Notes: a model not told the origin generated them from the letters alone. A stretch of DNA of 64,000 nt from Citrobacter sp. JGM124 (GCF_018257795.1 NZ_JAERJD010000004.1:124001-188000); one strand, 5' to 3'; shown: positions 36,276 through 47,641, counted from the stretch's first letter. Made by a program: numbers and translations.

Positions 36276-37529
36276 TTATGGCTGCTTGAATAGGTTAACA
36301 CTGTTTCGCCCATTTTCTTTAGCCTGGTATAAGGCTATATCCGCCTGGGACAAGAGCTGAGTTAATGTTTTTTCGGGATTATCCCACATGGTCACCCCGA
36401 TAGATACGGTCACCTGAAGTTCCTGCAGCGGGTCTATGCGAATGGGGGTGCTGGCAATAACATCACACATACGATTAGCCACTTCAAGCAGCTCATGGTC
36501 ACCTGCAACTGGTAAGATAGCAGCGAATTCTTCCCCACCCACCCGCCCGAAAATATCCGATTTGCGTAGTGCGTCACCCATCATAGCCGCCACGCGTTTA
36601 ATCACCTCGTCTCCCACTAAGTGCCCATGCTGGTCATTAACATTTTTAAAGTGATCGATATCAAGCATCAATACACCATATTTCACATTATTGAGATTAC
36701 ACTGGACACGCAAAAATTCTGCGCGTTCAAAAAAAGCACGTCGGTTGTAGGTTCCTGTTAACTCATCAATACTGGCAAGTCTTTGTAATGCAATAGTTCT
36801 TTCTTCTATGCGATCTTCCAGATTGTGATTCGCGGCCCGTAGCATTTCAGTGATATTTTCGGTGATCTGCCCGTCCCTGAACACCCGCCAGATAAAAGCC
36901 ATTACCCCAATTAACAGGAGGAATAGTGTCAGACTGAATATAGAAAATAGATCACCCAGCCAGTATTTGTTTTCAACCTCTTGTTGGTTATAGGTCTGGT
37001 TAACTTTAGATACCACCACGTTAATCTTCTGACGTAATGGCCGGGACTCGCGAATAATAGTTTCTGATACTTGCCTAATCGCTTGCTCATTAGAGGCCTG
37101 TGCGACCAGATCACTCCAGCGCACCACGGCTGTCCTGAGTTCAGTCAAAACACGCTGGACATCAGGAAGCTCGACAAACGATTGTTTTTCCGTATGTAAT
37201 ATAGCAGCGCTGTTATCCAATACGCCGTAGAGTACATCTAACCGGAGGGCAAGGTCATCTTTGCCCTCCGCCTTAATTTTAGATTCAGTTTCATATGCAG
37301 AGAGCATTAAACGATACAGTTCACTACTGACATTACTGATATACCAAGTCTCTGCATTATAACGCACTTTAGAGAATATATGTGCTTGCTGCATTGCCAG
37401 CCAAAGTGAAATAAACGTGATGATTAGGAGAAAAAAAGAGGCACCCAGCAACCAACGAATAATATATTTCCGTTTACGTAATTTCTTATATTCATACGCA
37501 ATTTCATAGCTATTTAATGAGTATTTCAT
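36276..37529 (-). CDS. Membrane diguanylate cyclase (GGDEF)
   Basis: I choose the ATG at 37529, inside the end of the preceding gene, giving 417 residues. There are two membrane helices (about residues 23-46 and 193-215) with a helical periplasmic sensor region of ~145 residues between them, then a coiled linker and a GGDEF domain. The active site is R-V-G-G-E-E-F, and an inhibitory I-site R-K-S-D lies five residues before it, so it should make cyclic-di-GMP under product control. Metal-binding D-I-D-H-F-K-N-V-N-D is intact. It overlaps by 20 bases with the gene for a periplasmic protein, which suggests that protein is its partner or ligand carrier. Confidence 0.9.
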   Translation of the reverse strand: MKYSLNSYEIAYEYKKLRKRKYIIRWLLGASFFLLIITFISLWLAMQQAHIFSKVRYNAETWYISNVSSELYRLMLSAYETESKIKAEGKDDLALRLDVLYGVLDNSAAILHTEKQSFVELPDVQRVLTELRTAVVRWSDLVAQASNEQAIRQVSETIIRESRPLRQKINVVVSKVNQTYNQQEVENKYWLGDLFSIFSLTLFLLLIGVMAFIWRVFRDGQITENITEMLRAANHNLEDRIEERTIALQRLASIDELTGTYNRRAFFERAEFLRVQCNLNNVKYGVLMLDIDHFKNVNDQHGHLVGDEVIKRVAAMMGDALRKSDIFGRVGGEEFAAILPVAGDHELLEVANRMCDVIASTPIRIDPLQELQVTVSIGVTMWDNPEKTLTQLLSQADIALYQAKENGRNSVNLFKQP

Positions 37530-38025
37530 GGACCATCCAAATAGTATAATCCTGATATTTAGCCGTGTTGATTTCACTATGTTGGTCAAAGGGGTAGATT
37601 AGAATAAAAGGCCCTTTGCTGCGTATTGGTATGAGATCGCCATTAAAACGTGAGGCCAGTACGGGATTATAGATGAGCACGTCGCTCATCGGGATGGTAA
37701 TGATATAGTCATTTAAGGCAATTAACTCAATGCTTGACTCTGGCTGTGCGCCTAACTGCCGGGCAATATCCGCCAGGTAAACACCACTCCACTTGTTTTT
37801 TCCTGTGATATCAAGCCCCGCAGGCAGGCTGGTTTCGATAGTATGCTGAGGAAGACGATCAAAATCAGCCATATCACATGACTGTGTTGTTTTATCAGCC
37901 GCTTGTAACAATAACACCACCTTTCCTGTTGGGGGAGGGCATACTGTCGAAGCATTAGCCTTTATGATGCAGAAGAAAAATATGATCAAAATAGAACAAG
38001 CCTGAATCCATCTCGCTGACATCAT
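37510..38025 (-). CDS. Periplasmic molybdopterin-domain-like protein, partner of the diguanylate cyclase
   Basis: The protein has 171 residues (a start one codon later is equally possible), with a signal peptide of ~25 residues ending K-A-N-A. The mature part resembles the oxidoreductase molybdopterin-binding fold: KNKWSGVYLADIARQLGAQP, an IITIPMSDVLIYNPVLASRFNG segment, IPIRSKGPFILIYPFD and a final YTIWMVHEI. The cysteine that binds molybdenum in true enzymes is not found in the corresponding place; the only cysteines are near the N terminus (TVCPPP and QSCDM). I therefore read it as a non-enzymatic binding module acting with the downstream cyclase. Confidence 0.65.
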   Translation of the reverse strand: MMSARWIQACSILIIFFFCIIKANASTVCPPPTGKVVLLLQAADKTTQSCDMADFDRLPQHTIETSLPAGLDITGKNKWSGVYLADIARQLGAQPESSIELIALNDYIITIPMSDVLIYNPVLASRFNGDLIPIRSKGPFILIYPFDQHSEINTAKYQDYTIWMVHEILIK

Positions 38026-38235
38026 AGGTATTAGCCTTAAATATTGACTGTTATATAATTGATGATTTGCAACATCATGACTTAACTATTTGAAAAACAA
38101 TTGTAAATTATAATTTTTCAGGGTGTCACCTGTTCATGGCAGGACCGTCTCTGAAAGATAAAAATAGACACAGGAGAATCATTTGTCTTCTGAGTTCAAC
38201 AATTATTTTTCACGTGTTTATTTTCATTTATCATT
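38026..38235. other. Upstream region of the cyclase pair
   Basis: AT-rich; probably contains the promoter of the minus-strand cyclase pair. No gene seen. Confidence 0.4.
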
Positions 38236-38430
38236 TTCCATAACGGTTCTGTCTATGGGCGTCGTACCAGAGCTATATGGCGGCAGGAAATACAACGTCA
38301 TATTGACGTCATACGCCCATTTTTTCAATAGATTGATGAACTCACCGTACTGAATGAATATAAAGGATTTTTAGACACTCCTGGACGCATGAGGATAACG
38401 ACCGACGGCTTACAGGAGTCATCGTTAATA
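38236..38430 (+). pseudogene. LysR-family regulator fragment
   Basis: From 38260 the frame reads RRTRAI, continues to a helix, R-P-F-F-Q, then an in-frame TAG, then IDELTVLNEYKG and G-R-M-R-I-T-T. This order is that of a LysR linker helix (R-T-T-R-x, then E-I-D-x-x-x-x-x-L-N, then G-x-L-R-I-T). The stop falls where Glu is expected, and the frame ends at TGA soon after. Neither the HTH nor the rest of the ligand domain is recognisable. A decayed gene next to selC. Confidence 0.45.
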
Positions 38431-38774
38431 GATTGATTTAATAGTCATATTTTATATTGGTTAAATGAGTTATCGCCATAAGCCCGTGATGACAAAATGG
38501 CCGATATGGCATTCAACCACAGGTTCTGTGGCTAAACTTTTCAGGGGGCTTATCTTTCGTACTGCAACCAGGTAATCCCCCTTTAATTCAGTTTGCCTGC
38601 AAATGTAAAGGTGGAAAATCTAATGATGGCTGTTTCATTTTAGAAAGGAGCAGACACTCCAGAACGTAGTGATTTTGAGGGGAATGGGATGGCCTCAGGA
38701 AAACAATTACTGATTGCAATGACAGATAGCATAAGGGGATTTATTGAGTATGGTGGTGTTCAGGAGAGTGAAAC
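38431..38774. other. Non-coding stretch next to selC
   Basis: Short broken frames only. No integrase, transposase or direct repeat of the selC 3' end is visible, although selC is a known integration site for islands in enterobacteria. Confidence 0.45.
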
Positions 38775-38869
38775 TGGCGGAAGATCACAGGAGTCGAACC
38801 TGCCCGGCACCGCTGGCGGCACCCACTGGATTTGAAATCCAGCCGCCTCACCGGAGGCGACGATCTTCC
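38775..38869 (-). tRNA. selC: Selenocysteine tRNA (anticodon UCA)
   Basis: On the minus strand 38869 to 38775 reads a 95-base tRNA starting GGAAGATCG and ending GATCTTCCGCCA, with an extended acceptor stem, a long variable arm and anticodon TCA in CTGGATTTCAAATCCAG. It is nearly identical to E. coli selC. It decodes the UGA in fdoG with the help of SelB and is serylated then converted by SelA, both encoded in this window. Confidence 0.97.
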
Positions 38870-39087
38870 GAGCCTTCATTGCTACATGGAGGCGGTGCGC
38901 ATTATACCGGGTTTCCTTAATAGTCCCAATGATTGTGTAAGAAAATATAGGGTGTTTAATACTATATTACACGTTAATTCAGAATAAACATGATGTCACC
39001 TGCCTTTTTATGCAGGTTTTAAAGAGGTTTTAGCCATCCCTGGAAGGTTTTTATTCAGGTGCTGGGGGCTATTTCTGCAGGAAGAGA

Positions 39088-39114
39088 AAGCAGCACCTGG
39101 TGTTAGTGCTGCTT
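39088..39114 (-). terminator. Hairpin after fdhE
   Basis: A 9-bp perfect stem (39088-39096, AAGCAGCAC, with 39106-39114) has a 9-base loop. On the minus strand it lies 16 bases after the fdhE stop and is followed by TCTCTTCC, so a moderate intrinsic terminator for the fdoGHI-fdhE operon. Confidence 0.6.
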
Positions 39115-39129
39115 CATCGTGGGGCTGGC

Positions 39130-40059
39130 TTATTCGTTGTCACCAGGGAATAAGAACGGATTAATACTGCTACGGGCAAAGCCTTCTTGTTCCATACGCG
39201 CATCCAGCACTAATGAGGCTAAATCGTCCGCAACCGCCTCTACACCGGCATCCTTTTCCTGATAGAAAATCTTCAGATAGGTACCACAGTCACCACAGCT
39301 TTCTGCCTTGACGGCGGATTGCTCACTGTCCAGTGACCAGTAGTTTAAGTCCCGGGTTTGTTCACAGTTACTGCACTTGATGCGTACCACATGCCATTCA
39401 GTCTCACACAGGTTACAGTGCAAGTAGCGTAATGCATTATTACTGCCGATATGCACCATGCTGGAGACCGGCATTGAACCGCATACGGGGCAGAACTGAC
39501 GCTGCTCACCGTATTCCGCTTTTGCTTTGCCGGGAATGAGGCTGGCCATTTGTGCCCAGTAAAGTGACAACGCCGCCCAAATAAAGGGGGCTTTATCACT
39601 GCCTACCCTGGCAAAGTCACTATTTAAGAGTGCCGTTGCCATCTCTTCCCTTTCCTGGGAAGAGGATTTTTCAAGGTTTTCAATAACGACTAATGCCTGA
39701 CCGCTCATTTCTGGTTTCAGTTCAGCAATCAGCGAAAGCAGCAGGCGTTGCCAGTGTGGGTCACGTGGCAAAATATGCAGATCGAGAGGGGGTTGGCCTG
39801 TCTGTGCTGATCCAGCAATCAGTGCTGTTAAGTCCATCTCCAGTGGGTGGTCATAGAGAACCACTTCCTGGGCATGGGCAATCAGTGCAGCAAAGCGCAG
39901 ATAATCACCCAGAGGGTTATCTGTTGCCAGCGCACGCAGACGTTCAGCCCGGCGGTTATAGAGGTTCTTCAGTCTGGGAAACAACAGCGGTGGAATAGCT
40001 TCCACCGCATGTTTTTCGCGTTTTTCCAGCCTGTCTTGCGGGATTATGCGAATACTCAT
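39130..40059 (-). CDS. fdhE: Formate dehydrogenase accessory protein FdhE
   Basis: The protein has 309 residues, the same as E. coli FdhE. The C-terminal half has the four C-x2-C motifs (FCPVCGS, LHCNLCE, KCSNCE, ESCGDCG) that bind iron in this family. FdhE is a cytoplasmic factor needed for active respiratory formate dehydrogenases, interacting with the selenoprotein subunits. It overlaps fdoI by four bases and closes the operon. Confidence 0.95.
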   Translation of the reverse strand: MSIRIIPQDRLEKREKHAVEAIPPLLFPRLKNLYNRRAERLRALATDNPLGDYLRFAALIAHAQEVVLYDHPLEMDLTALIAGSAQTGQPPLDLHILPRDPHWQRLLLSLIAELKPEMSGQALVVIENLEKSSSQEREEMATALLNSDFARVGSDKAPFIWAALSLYWAQMASLIPGKAKAEYGEQRQFCPVCGSMPVSSMVHIGSNNALRYLHCNLCETEWHVVRIKCSNCEQTRDLNYWSLDSEQSAVKAESCGDCGTYLKIFYQEKDAGVEAVADDLASLVLDARMEQEGFARSSINPFLFPGDNE

Positions 40060-40691
40060 TCAGATGATTTATCCTGTTTCTGGCGCAACTCACGATACCA
40101 GCGCGGGTGGTGTTTTTTCGCCCAGGTTGAGGTTACCCATCCTTCCACCATTGCGGTGATGGTTCCTTTTACCCACAAAGCGGCGTAAACATGCACCATA
40201 ATAACCACTATCAAGGCTACTGCGGCAAATGAATGTACCAATAACGCAATACGGATAATCGGAATAGGGAAAGCAGGCGCAAAATACGGACGCCAAATGA
40301 TGACCCCGCTTGCCAGCAGCAACACCAGGAAAATAATCGCCGCCCAGAAGACACATTTCTGACCGAAGTTATAGCGCCCGGTGTCACCCACTTCCTCATT
40401 AACGACAATTTTATGGATATTTTTTGCCCACAGAATGTCTTCTTTGTTAATCAGGTTGTGGTGCCAGTAACGGAAAAACATAATGATAAATGACGCGAAC
40501 ATCACCACCCCGACAAAGGGGTGGAGAATACGTGCCAGCTGTGGCGTACCGAGAATGTTCATCAACCAGTTAAAGGAGGGGAAAAAGAATCCCAGCCCAC
40601 TGACGGCTGCCAGAATAAAGCAGAACGCCGTGATCCAGTGGTTGATACGCTCTGGTGCACTGTAGCGTTGAATCTTCACTTGTTTTTTCAT
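40056..40691 (-). CDS. fdoI: Formate dehydrogenase-O gamma subunit, cytochrome b556
   Basis: The product has 211 residues with four membrane helices and the haem ligands expected of the family (His in [11 protein letters not shown], in LHPFVGV, and in [20 protein letters not shown]). It anchors the FdoGH dimer in the inner membrane and passes electrons to quinone. It overlaps fdoH and fdhE by four bases each. Confidence 0.95.
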   Translation of the reverse strand: MKKQVKIQRYSAPERINHWITAFCFILAAVSGLGFFFPSFNWLMNILGTPQLARILHPFVGVVMFASFIIMFFRYWHHNLINKEDILWAKNIHKIVVNEEVGDTGRYNFGQKCVFWAAIIFLVLLLASGVIIWRPYFAPAFPIPIIRIALLVHSFAAVALIVVIMVHVYAALWVKGTITAMVEGWVTSTWAKKHHPRWYRELRQKQDKSSE

Positions 40692-41617
40692 TTCTGCACC
40701 TCATCATCATGGTGCTGCTTTTTATCGTCCGGTTTATCAGCCTCGTGTTCGTCCTCTTCTTCATCGGCACGGTTCGGGCCAACCCCTACGTAGTGGAAAA
40801 TACTGGCGGCAAATGTCACCGCAAAGCCGACGGCAGCCAGTGGTTTCCAGATGCCTTTCCAGAAATTAACGGTCGGGCTGATGGCAGGATCTTCCGGTAA
40901 ACCATGGTAAAGCGTTGGTTTATCCGCATGGTGCAGGACATACATGACATGGGTGCCACCCACCCCGGCAGGGTCATACAGCCCGGCATTTTCAAAGCCA
41001 CGCGTCTTCAGTTCAGCGACGCGTTCCCCGGCCAGGTCCTTCATGTCCTCTTTGGTACCAAAATGAATGGCTCCGGTTGGACAGGTTTTAACACAGGCCG
41101 GTTCCTGGCCAACAACCACACGGTCTACACATAGCGTACATTTGTAGACCCGGTTATCTTCAGGATTCATACGCGGTACGTTGAATGGACAACCAGCAAT
41201 GCAGTAGCCACAGCCAATACATTGCTCAGACTGGAAATCAACGATGCCGTTGGCATATTGAATGATCGCACCTTCTGATGGGCAGGCTTTTAAACACCCC
41301 GGATCTGCACAGTGCATGCAGCCATCCTTGCGGATAAGCCACTCCAGTTTGTCGTTCTGCTCCACTTCAGAAAAGCGCATAACAGTCCATGATTTGGCAG
41401 TTAAATCCGCCGGGTTGTCGTAGACACCCACGTTGGTTCCGACCGTATCACGGATGTCATTCCACTCTGAACAGGCTACCTGACATGCCTTACAACCAAT
41501 ACAGGTTGTGACGTCAATGAGTTTGGCGACTTCATGTTGATGATCCCGCGCCTGAGGCGCGGGGGTAAAGCCGTTAGTAGCGGAACGACGGATGATGTCC
41601 TGAGATTGATAAGCCAT
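40688..41617 (-). CDS. fdoH: Formate dehydrogenase-O beta subunit, iron-sulfur protein
   Basis: The product has 309 residues. Four cysteine clusters for [4Fe-4S] centres are visible ([59 protein letters not shown]). A single membrane helix near residue 265 ([21 protein letters not shown]) attaches it to FdoI. The tail after that helix is unusually acidic and long (D/E-rich with HH and KK), about nine residues more than in E. coli. Confidence 0.95.
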   Translation of the reverse strand: MAYQSQDIIRRSATNGFTPAPQARDHQHEVAKLIDVTTCIGCKACQVACSEWNDIRDTVGTNVGVYDNPADLTAKSWTVMRFSEVEQNDKLEWLIRKDGCMHCADPGCLKACPSEGAIIQYANGIVDFQSEQCIGCGYCIAGCPFNVPRMNPEDNRVYKCTLCVDRVVVGQEPACVKTCPTGAIHFGTKEDMKDLAGERVAELKTRGFENAGLYDPAGVGGTHVMYVLHHADKPTLYHGLPEDPAISPTVNFWKGIWKPLAAVGFAVTFAASIFHYVGVGPNRADEEEDEHEADKPDDKKQHHDDEVQK

Positions 41618-41629
41618 AATTCGTCTCCG

Positions 41630-44600
41630 TTACACCTTTTCCACATTGACCAGGAACGCCTTAAACTCAGGCGTTTGCGTATTCGCATCACCAACAAATG
41701 GCGTTAATGTATTGGCAATAAAGCCTTTCTTGGTAACACCTTCGTAACCCCAGTGAATCGGGATACCAATGGTGTCGACTTTCTTGCCATGCACATCCAG
41801 GGTCCGTATACGTTTCGTCACCACCGCTTTTGCCTTAATGTAGCCACGGTTGGAAGAAACTTTCACCGTATCACCATGTGCAATACCCAGTTTATTCGCC
41901 AATTTTTCACCAATTTCGATGAATTGTTGCGGCTGGGCAATCGCATTTAACAGGGCATGTTTGGTCCAGTAATGGAAATGCTCCGTCAGACGATAAGTGG
42001 TACCCACATACGGGAACTTATCGTGCGATCCCATCTCTGCCAAGTCATCTTTAAACACACGAGCTGCCGGGTTCGACACCACTTTTGGATGGAGTGGGTT
42101 TGTCCCTAATGGGGTTTCAAACGGCTCATAGTGTTCGGGGAATGGCCCTTCTGCCATCTTGTCGAGGGCAAACAGACGCCCCAAACCTTCTGGTTGCATG
42201 ATGAACGGCCCGACACCGGTGTCTGGAGCGGCATTGCTGTAGTCCGGAATATCAATGCCGGCCCATTTGGCACCATCCCAGGAGATCAAGCGGCGTTTCT
42301 CATCCCAAGGTTTACCTGACGGATCAGCCGAGGCACGGTTATAGAGAATACGGCGGTTAAGCGGCCACGCCCAAGCCCAGCCGAGTGTATTCCCCAGCCC
42401 GGATGGATCCGCGTTATCCCGTCTGGCCATCTGGTTACCTTCTGGCGTCCAGCTACCGGTGAACACCCAGCAACCACTTGCGGTCGTGCCGTCATCACGC
42501 AGCTGCGCAAATGAGGTGAGCTGTTGACCTTTTTTCACTACAACCGCACCGGTTGTTGGATCGATAAGATCTGCCAGTGCCCGGCCATTGTTCTCCATGG
42601 CGACTTCTTCTGGTGCAGGATTGTCTTCGATCAGGTAGTCCCATGACATACTGAGTACCTGTTCTGGTGCCTTCCCGCCTTCTTTCGCATACATATTGCG
42701 TAAACGAGAGAAGATACCGGACAGAATTTCACCGTCACTCAGGGCCTCACCCGGGGCATCCGCACCCTTCCAGTGCCACTGTAACCAGCGAGAAGAGTTA
42801 ACGATGGAGCCGTTTTCTTCAGCAAAGCAGCAGGACGGCAAGCGGAACACTTCAGTCTGAATGGTTGATGGGTCAACATCATTCATCTCACCGTGGTTCT
42901 GCCAGAAGTTCGAGGTTTCTGTATTCAGTGGGTCAACGGTCACCAGGAACTTCAGTTTTGAAAGCGATGCAATGACTTTGTTCTTATTCGGGAATGAAGC
43001 CACCGGGTTAAAGCCCTGGCAAATATAGCCATTGACTTGACCATGATTCATCATCTCGAAGTATTGCAACACGTCGTAAACTTTGTCCCACTTCGGTAGC
43101 AGGTCATAACCCCAGTCATTCTCTTTAGTTGCTTTATCGCCATAGAAGGTTTTCATCAACGAAATAAAGAACTTAGGGTAGTTGCTCCAGTAGTTTACCT
43201 GGCCTTTTAACAGGGATTTTGGCGTGTTAGCCGCCAAATAGCTGTTGAGGTCTGGCTGTTTCTCGCTTGGCAGGTTCATATAACCAGGCAAGTTGGTGGA
43301 AAGCAGACCCAGATCCGTAAGCCCCTGGATATTTGAGTGACCACGCAGGGCGTTAACGCCACCACCGGCCATACCCATATTCCCGAGCAGCAACTGGATC
43401 ATTGCCATAGTACGGATGTTCTGTGCCCCGACAGAGTGCTGCGTCCAGCCCAGGGCATACAGGAATGAAGCTGTCCTGTCTGCGGCGCTGGTTTCTGCAA
43501 GATACTGGCAGACTTGCAGGAAGTCTTCTTTTGGTGTGCCGCAAATATCCGACACGACTTCTGGTGTATAACGGGCAATATGCTGTTTCAGCAAATTCCA
43601 CACGCAGCGAGGGTGCTGGAGTGTAGGATCGCGTTTAGCGAAGCCTTCTTCGTCCAGTTCGTAGAACCAAGAGGTCTTATCGTACTTGCGATTTTCTGCG
43701 TCGTAGCCAGTAAATAAACCGTCTTCAAAGCCGTAGTCATCCCGCACAATCAAATTGGCGTTGGTGTAGGCTTCAACATACTCACGGTTAAATTTATTGT
43801 TGTTTATCAGGTACAGTAAAACGCCTGACAGGAAAGCTATGTCAGTACCCGAACGGATTGGCGTATAGAAATCCGCAACTGCAGCTGTGCGCGTAAAGCG
43901 GGGATCGATAACGATCAACTTAGCGCCATTATGAATTTTGGCTTCCATCGCCCAGCGGAATCCCACCGGATGCGCTTCTGCCGCATTGCCCCCCATCACT
44001 ACGATGAGATTGGCGTTTTTAATATCAACCCAGTGGTTGGTCATCGCACCGCGACCAAATGTTGGAGCAAGACTTGCTACCGTTGGTCCGTGTCAGACGC
44101 GCGCCTGGTTGTCCACGGCAAGCATGCCGAGGGCGCGAGAAAATTTCTGGCTTAAAAAGCCGGTTTCATTGCTGGCAGCGGAAGCACAAAGCATCCCTGT
44201 ACTTAACCAGCGATTCACCGTTGTCCCTTGTTCATTGGTCTCAATGAAGTTGGCGTCACGGTCTTCTTTCATCAGTTTGGCGATACGGTCAAAGGCTTCA
44301 TCCCAACCGATTTGTTTCCATTCGTTTGAACCAGGGGCCCGGTAAGAAGGGTATTTAAGGCGTCCCTCGGAGTGGATAAAGTCCACCAGACCAGCACCTT
44401 TCGGGCATAATGCACCGCGGTTTACCGGGTGATCAGGGTCTCCTTCAATATGGAAAATGGATGACTTGGCATTTTTTGCACCGTCTCCGAGGCTATACAT
44501 TAATAGCCCACACCCAACAGAACAGTATGTACAGGTATTACGTGTCTCACGGGTTCTCAGCAGCTTGTACTGCCGGGTCTCCGCAAGTGCTGTCGCCGGG

Positions 44601-44680
44601 GCAAAACCCAGCGCCGCCGCCGTTGTACCTGCCATACCGCCAGCACAGATCTTAAAGAACTGTCTTCTGCTGACTTGCAT
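41630..44680 (-). CDS. fdoG: Formate dehydrogenase-O alpha subunit, selenoprotein with in-frame UGA
   Basis: Read through the TGA at 44093-44095 as selenocysteine, the gene encodes 1016 residues, the length of E. coli FdoG. The start at 44680 has an AAGGAG site; the twin-arginine signal is SRRQFFK near residue 5. The [4Fe-4S] motif is TCTYCSVGCGLLMYS. Selenocysteine lies in A-R-V-U-H-G-P-T-V-A-S-L at residue 196, where it ligates molybdenum. It is the catalytic subunit oxidising formate to CO2 on the periplasmic side. Automated callers split it into two ORFs. An ~285-base divergent spacer separates it from fdhD. Confidence 0.96.
44064..44095 (-). promoter_or_regulatory. Bacterial SECIS element of fdoG
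   Basis: Immediately after the UGA the message folds GG-(U)-AGCA-AGUCU-UGCU-CC (44081 to 44064). A bulged U and a GU in the loop are the two features that SelB recognises. Position and sequence match E. coli fdnG/fdoG. Confidence 0.9.
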
Positions 44681-44964
44681 AGATTGCTCCTTGTACGACA
44701 TTCTCACATGACTAATAGGTTTGGATTGCGGAAAGTCCGCCGGGGTTGAAAATGGCAACCCTTTAACAGATTTGTCTCTTTTAAAACATCGCCTGACTGG
44801 CGATAAAATGGTAATTCGGAATGCTTATTATGTTCTAAGACAGGGACAGAAGAAGGACGACCACAATACACTATTGGCGAAGAGGTAATGGCCTTCTATC
44901 CTCTATTAATACCCAAGATAATACCATATGGATGCTGGGGCCGTTTTCGATTTAAGGTAAAAAA
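44681..44964. promoter_or_regulatory. Divergent promoter region of fdoG and fdhD
   Basis: No gene; it holds the promoters for both directions and the leader of fdoG. No FNR or NarL site was convincing by eye. Confidence 0.4.
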
Positions 44965-45789
44965 ATGAAAAATATCGACTCTTGTCAACAAAAAAACGTG
45001 ACAAATGGCACAGGTTATAATGCGGTTGCTTGTTGGCAGCGTAATGATTTACAGCGTTCCATTTCTGATGATATCGCAGAGGAAGTGCCTGTCGCTTTGG
45101 TATACAACGGTATTTCCCATGTTGTCATGATGGCCTCCCCTAAAGACCTGGAAGCGTTTGCCCTTGGTTTTTCCCTTTCAGAGGGCATCATTGAGCACCC
45201 CCGGGATATTTCAGGAATGGATGTTGTATCACACTGTAATGGTATTGAAGTACAAATAGAGCTCTCAAGTCGTCGTTTTATGGGGCTTAAAGAACGCCGC
45301 CGTAACCTGGCCGGAAGAACCGGGTGTGGTATCTGTGGTGTTGAACAACTCAATGATATTGGACGCCCATTACCTGTATTACCCTTCAGTCAGCGTTTCT
45401 CTCTGTCATCGCTTGATCCGGCCCTGAGCAAAATGCGGCAGTATCAACCGGTGGGCGACTTAACCGGCTGTACCCATGTGGCGCTGTGGCTGGATAACCA
45501 CGGTGACATCCTTGGTGGGTGTGAGGATGTCGGTCGTCATGTGGCGCTGGATAAAATGCTGGGTATGCGGTCTCGCCAGCAGTGGCAGCAAGGAGCAATG
45601 TTAGTCTCCAGCCGTGCCAGTTATGAAATGGTACAAAAAGCGGTCATGTGTGGAGTCGAGATTTTATTTGCAGTATCCGCCACGACCGCTCTGGCGATAG
45701 ACATTGCTGAACGCAGCCATCTGACACTGGTGGGTTTTTGCCGCAAGGGGCAGGCAAAGGTTTACACTCACCCCCAGCGCCTGTATTAA
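44965..45789 (+). CDS. fdhD: Formate dehydrogenase sulfurtransferase FdhD
   Basis: The protein has 274 residues. It has the family features: [32 protein letters not shown], the essential cysteine pair in [26 protein letters not shown] and the [11 protein letters not shown] segment. FdhD passes sulfur from IscS to the molybdenum cofactor of formate dehydrogenase. Divergent from fdoG, and convergent with selB across only seven bases. Confidence 0.95.
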   Translation: MKNIDSCQQKNVTNGTGYNAVACWQRNDLQRSISDDIAEEVPVALVYNGISHVVMMASPKDLEAFALGFSLSEGIIEHPRDISGMDVVSHCNGIEVQIELSSRRFMGLKERRRNLAGRTGCGICGVEQLNDIGRPLPVLPFSQRFSLSSLDPALSKMRQYQPVGDLTGCTHVALWLDNHGDILGGCEDVGRHVALDKMLGMRSRQQWQQGAMLVSSRASYEMVQKAVMCGVEILFAVSATTALAIDIAERSHLTLVGFCRKGQAKVYTHPQRLY

Positions 45790-45796
45790 TCATCTC

Positions 45797-47641
45797 TCAG
45801 GGCTTTTCATCGGACATAAACAAGGCACTGTCACGTAGCAAATGGTTATTGCCAAGACGACGGGTAAAGCCTTCCCGGTCGAAATATTCCAGGATCTGAA
45901 TCGCCAGTTTGCGCCCGATTCCTAACCGATCACGAAAGTCAGCAGCACAGGCCGAGCCTTGTGTCTGATCCAGTTCACGAATCAAGGAAGCAAATTGCGT
46001 AATTGTCTCATGGCGGTAATACCTGTCTTTCAGGATAGCGGTGACCAGCCCCTGTTGGGCGGCGAAGCGTAATAACTGACGTATCAGGCCTTCATCTTCA
46101 CCGGTGGTTTTCGCCAGGTCACGAACCCACCAGGCCTCATTACCCAGTAATGCCTGGACCTTGTCCCATAGAGTCTGTTGCTGTGGCGTAAAATGAGGTT
46201 CATACCCAGGCAGATGTAACCAGCCCTGACGGCTACACACTTGCCCGGTATTACGGAGCTGGTCAATCAGCGCCAGTACCAATTTTTCATCTGCTGATGG
46301 CAGTGCCATTCGACGCAGACGCTCCCGCCCGGGGCCTGGCTGGTCATCATGTTGTTGATGATAGCGTGCCAGCGTCTCCAGTATTTTCTGCTGCCAGTGA
46401 GTGGCCATTTGTTCACTGAGTAAAAGGCCTCCCGCCTGAAAATAACCCGGTTTTTCCGTCAGGGTCTGTAAGCCAGTGGCGGTCAGCTGGCGAGCCCAGG
46501 CGAAATCGCTGAGGTTTACTGCACCGCGCATTAGCTGAGTATCCAGAGCCTGGGCATCAGTCTGTACATGGCCAAGCATTGTGGCCCATTGTAGAAAAGC
46601 AGGTTGCCGCTTCCCGCGACGAGGGGCATGGAGTAGCAACGTCCTGGCACCGGCGAGTGTCGTGCGTGCACTAATATCCCGTAGTACCAGACGGTCATTT
46701 TCTGCCAGCCATAGAGGCGTATCCAGCACCAATTCGGCAAGATTATCCTCAAGCAGAGAGACTCGGCCGGTAATATGACTGGCTGCATGGTGAATATGTA
46801 AAGGCTGCCACTGCTGGAGTGGCGCGATGCTCTGGAGCGCAACAATGACCCGTTCCACAATCTGGCAAGGTTTGTCGCTCAGTAACCAGTCACCCCGTGT
46901 AATATCGGCTTTCTCAGCATTGCCACTGATATTCAGTGCGATGCGTTGCCCGGCACAGGCATAAGGCGTGTCCTTGTTCTGGGCATGCAGGCCACGGACT
47001 CGCATTGGTTTATCTGCCCCGGTTAACCACAGTGTGTCGCCAACGGTGACTTCACCACTCAGGGCGGTGCCCGTGACCACTAATCCTGACCCTTTTACCG
47101 TGAAGGCACGGTCGATGGCTAAACGAAAGCGGTGATGAAAAGGGTGAGGACGTTCGCTGAGTTGCTGGATATGCCGGCGCAGTGCCTCGATACCCTCGCC
47201 AGTATTTGCTGCTGTGATAAAGATCGGGACGTCATCATTGCCTGACAGTGTACTAACCTCAGCACGAACCTCGTCAATACGTTCAGTGCTGACTTTATCT
47301 GCTTTAGTTAAGATCACGGTAATCGTGGGGTTGCTCGTTAACTGTAATAAAGCAAGATGTTCACGAGTTTGCGCCATCACGCCATCATCACAGGCCACCA
47401 CCAGCAACGCGTGATCGATACCGCCGACTCCTGCGAGCATATTGGCAAGAAACTTCTCATGTCCGGGAACATCAATAAAGCCAATAATTCGCCCGTCGGG
47501 TTGTGGCCAGTAGGCGTAGCCTAAGTCGATAGTCATACCCCGTTTTTTCTCTTCGGGCAGACGGTCAGCATTGATGCCAGTCAGGGCTTGTAACAGCGTC
47601 GTTTTTCCATGATCCACATGTCCGGCGGTAGCAATGATCAC
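45797..47641 (-). CDS. selB: Selenocysteine-specific elongation factor SelB
   Basis: The protein has 614 residues, as in E. coli. GTPase motifs are at the N terminus ([14 protein letters not shown], the switch region [21 protein letters not shown]). Beta-barrel domains II and III follow, then four winged-helix domains that bind the SECIS hairpin (the last with FREG-like FDREGFTRR). It brings Sec-tRNA to the UGA of fdoG. It overlaps selA by four bases. Confidence 0.96.
   Translation of the reverse strand: MIIATAGHVDHGKTTLLQALTGINADRLPEEKKRGMTIDLGYAYWPQPDGRIIGFIDVPGHEKFLANMLAGVGGIDHALLVVACDDGVMAQTREHLALLQLTSNPTITVILTKADKVSTERIDEVRAEVSTLSGNDDVPIFITAANTGEGIEALRRHIQQLSERPHPFHHRFRLAIDRAFTVKGSGLVVTGTALSGEVTVGDTLWLTGADKPMRVRGLHAQNKDTPYACAGQRIALNISGNAEKADITRGDWLLSDKPCQIVERVIVALQSIAPLQQWQPLHIHHAASHITGRVSLLEDNLAELVLDTPLWLAENDRLVLRDISARTTLAGARTLLLHAPRRGKRQPAFLQWATMLGHVQTDAQALDTQLMRGAVNLSDFAWARQLTATGLQTLTEKPGYFQAGGLLLSEQMATHWQQKILETLARYHQQHDDQPGPGRERLRRMALPSADEKLVLALIDQLRNTGQVCSRQGWLHLPGYEPHFTPQQQTLWDKVQALLGNEAWWVRDLAKTTGEDEGLIRQLLRFAAQQGLVTAILKDRYYRHETITQFASLIRELDQTQGSACAADFRDRLGIGRKLAIQILEYFDREGFTRRLGNNHLLRDSALFMSDEKP

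Noticed and set aside
38431-38774. A genomic island or prophage attachment at selC
   Set aside because: No integrase, no repeat of the tRNA end and no cargo genes are visible on either side; flanks are fdhE and a cyclase pair.
41630-44758. Two separate formate dehydrogenase genes (44093-44758 and 41630-44044)
   Set aside because: They are one gene; the TGA between them lies in the conserved selenocysteine context with a SECIS hairpin, and selC, selA and selB are present.
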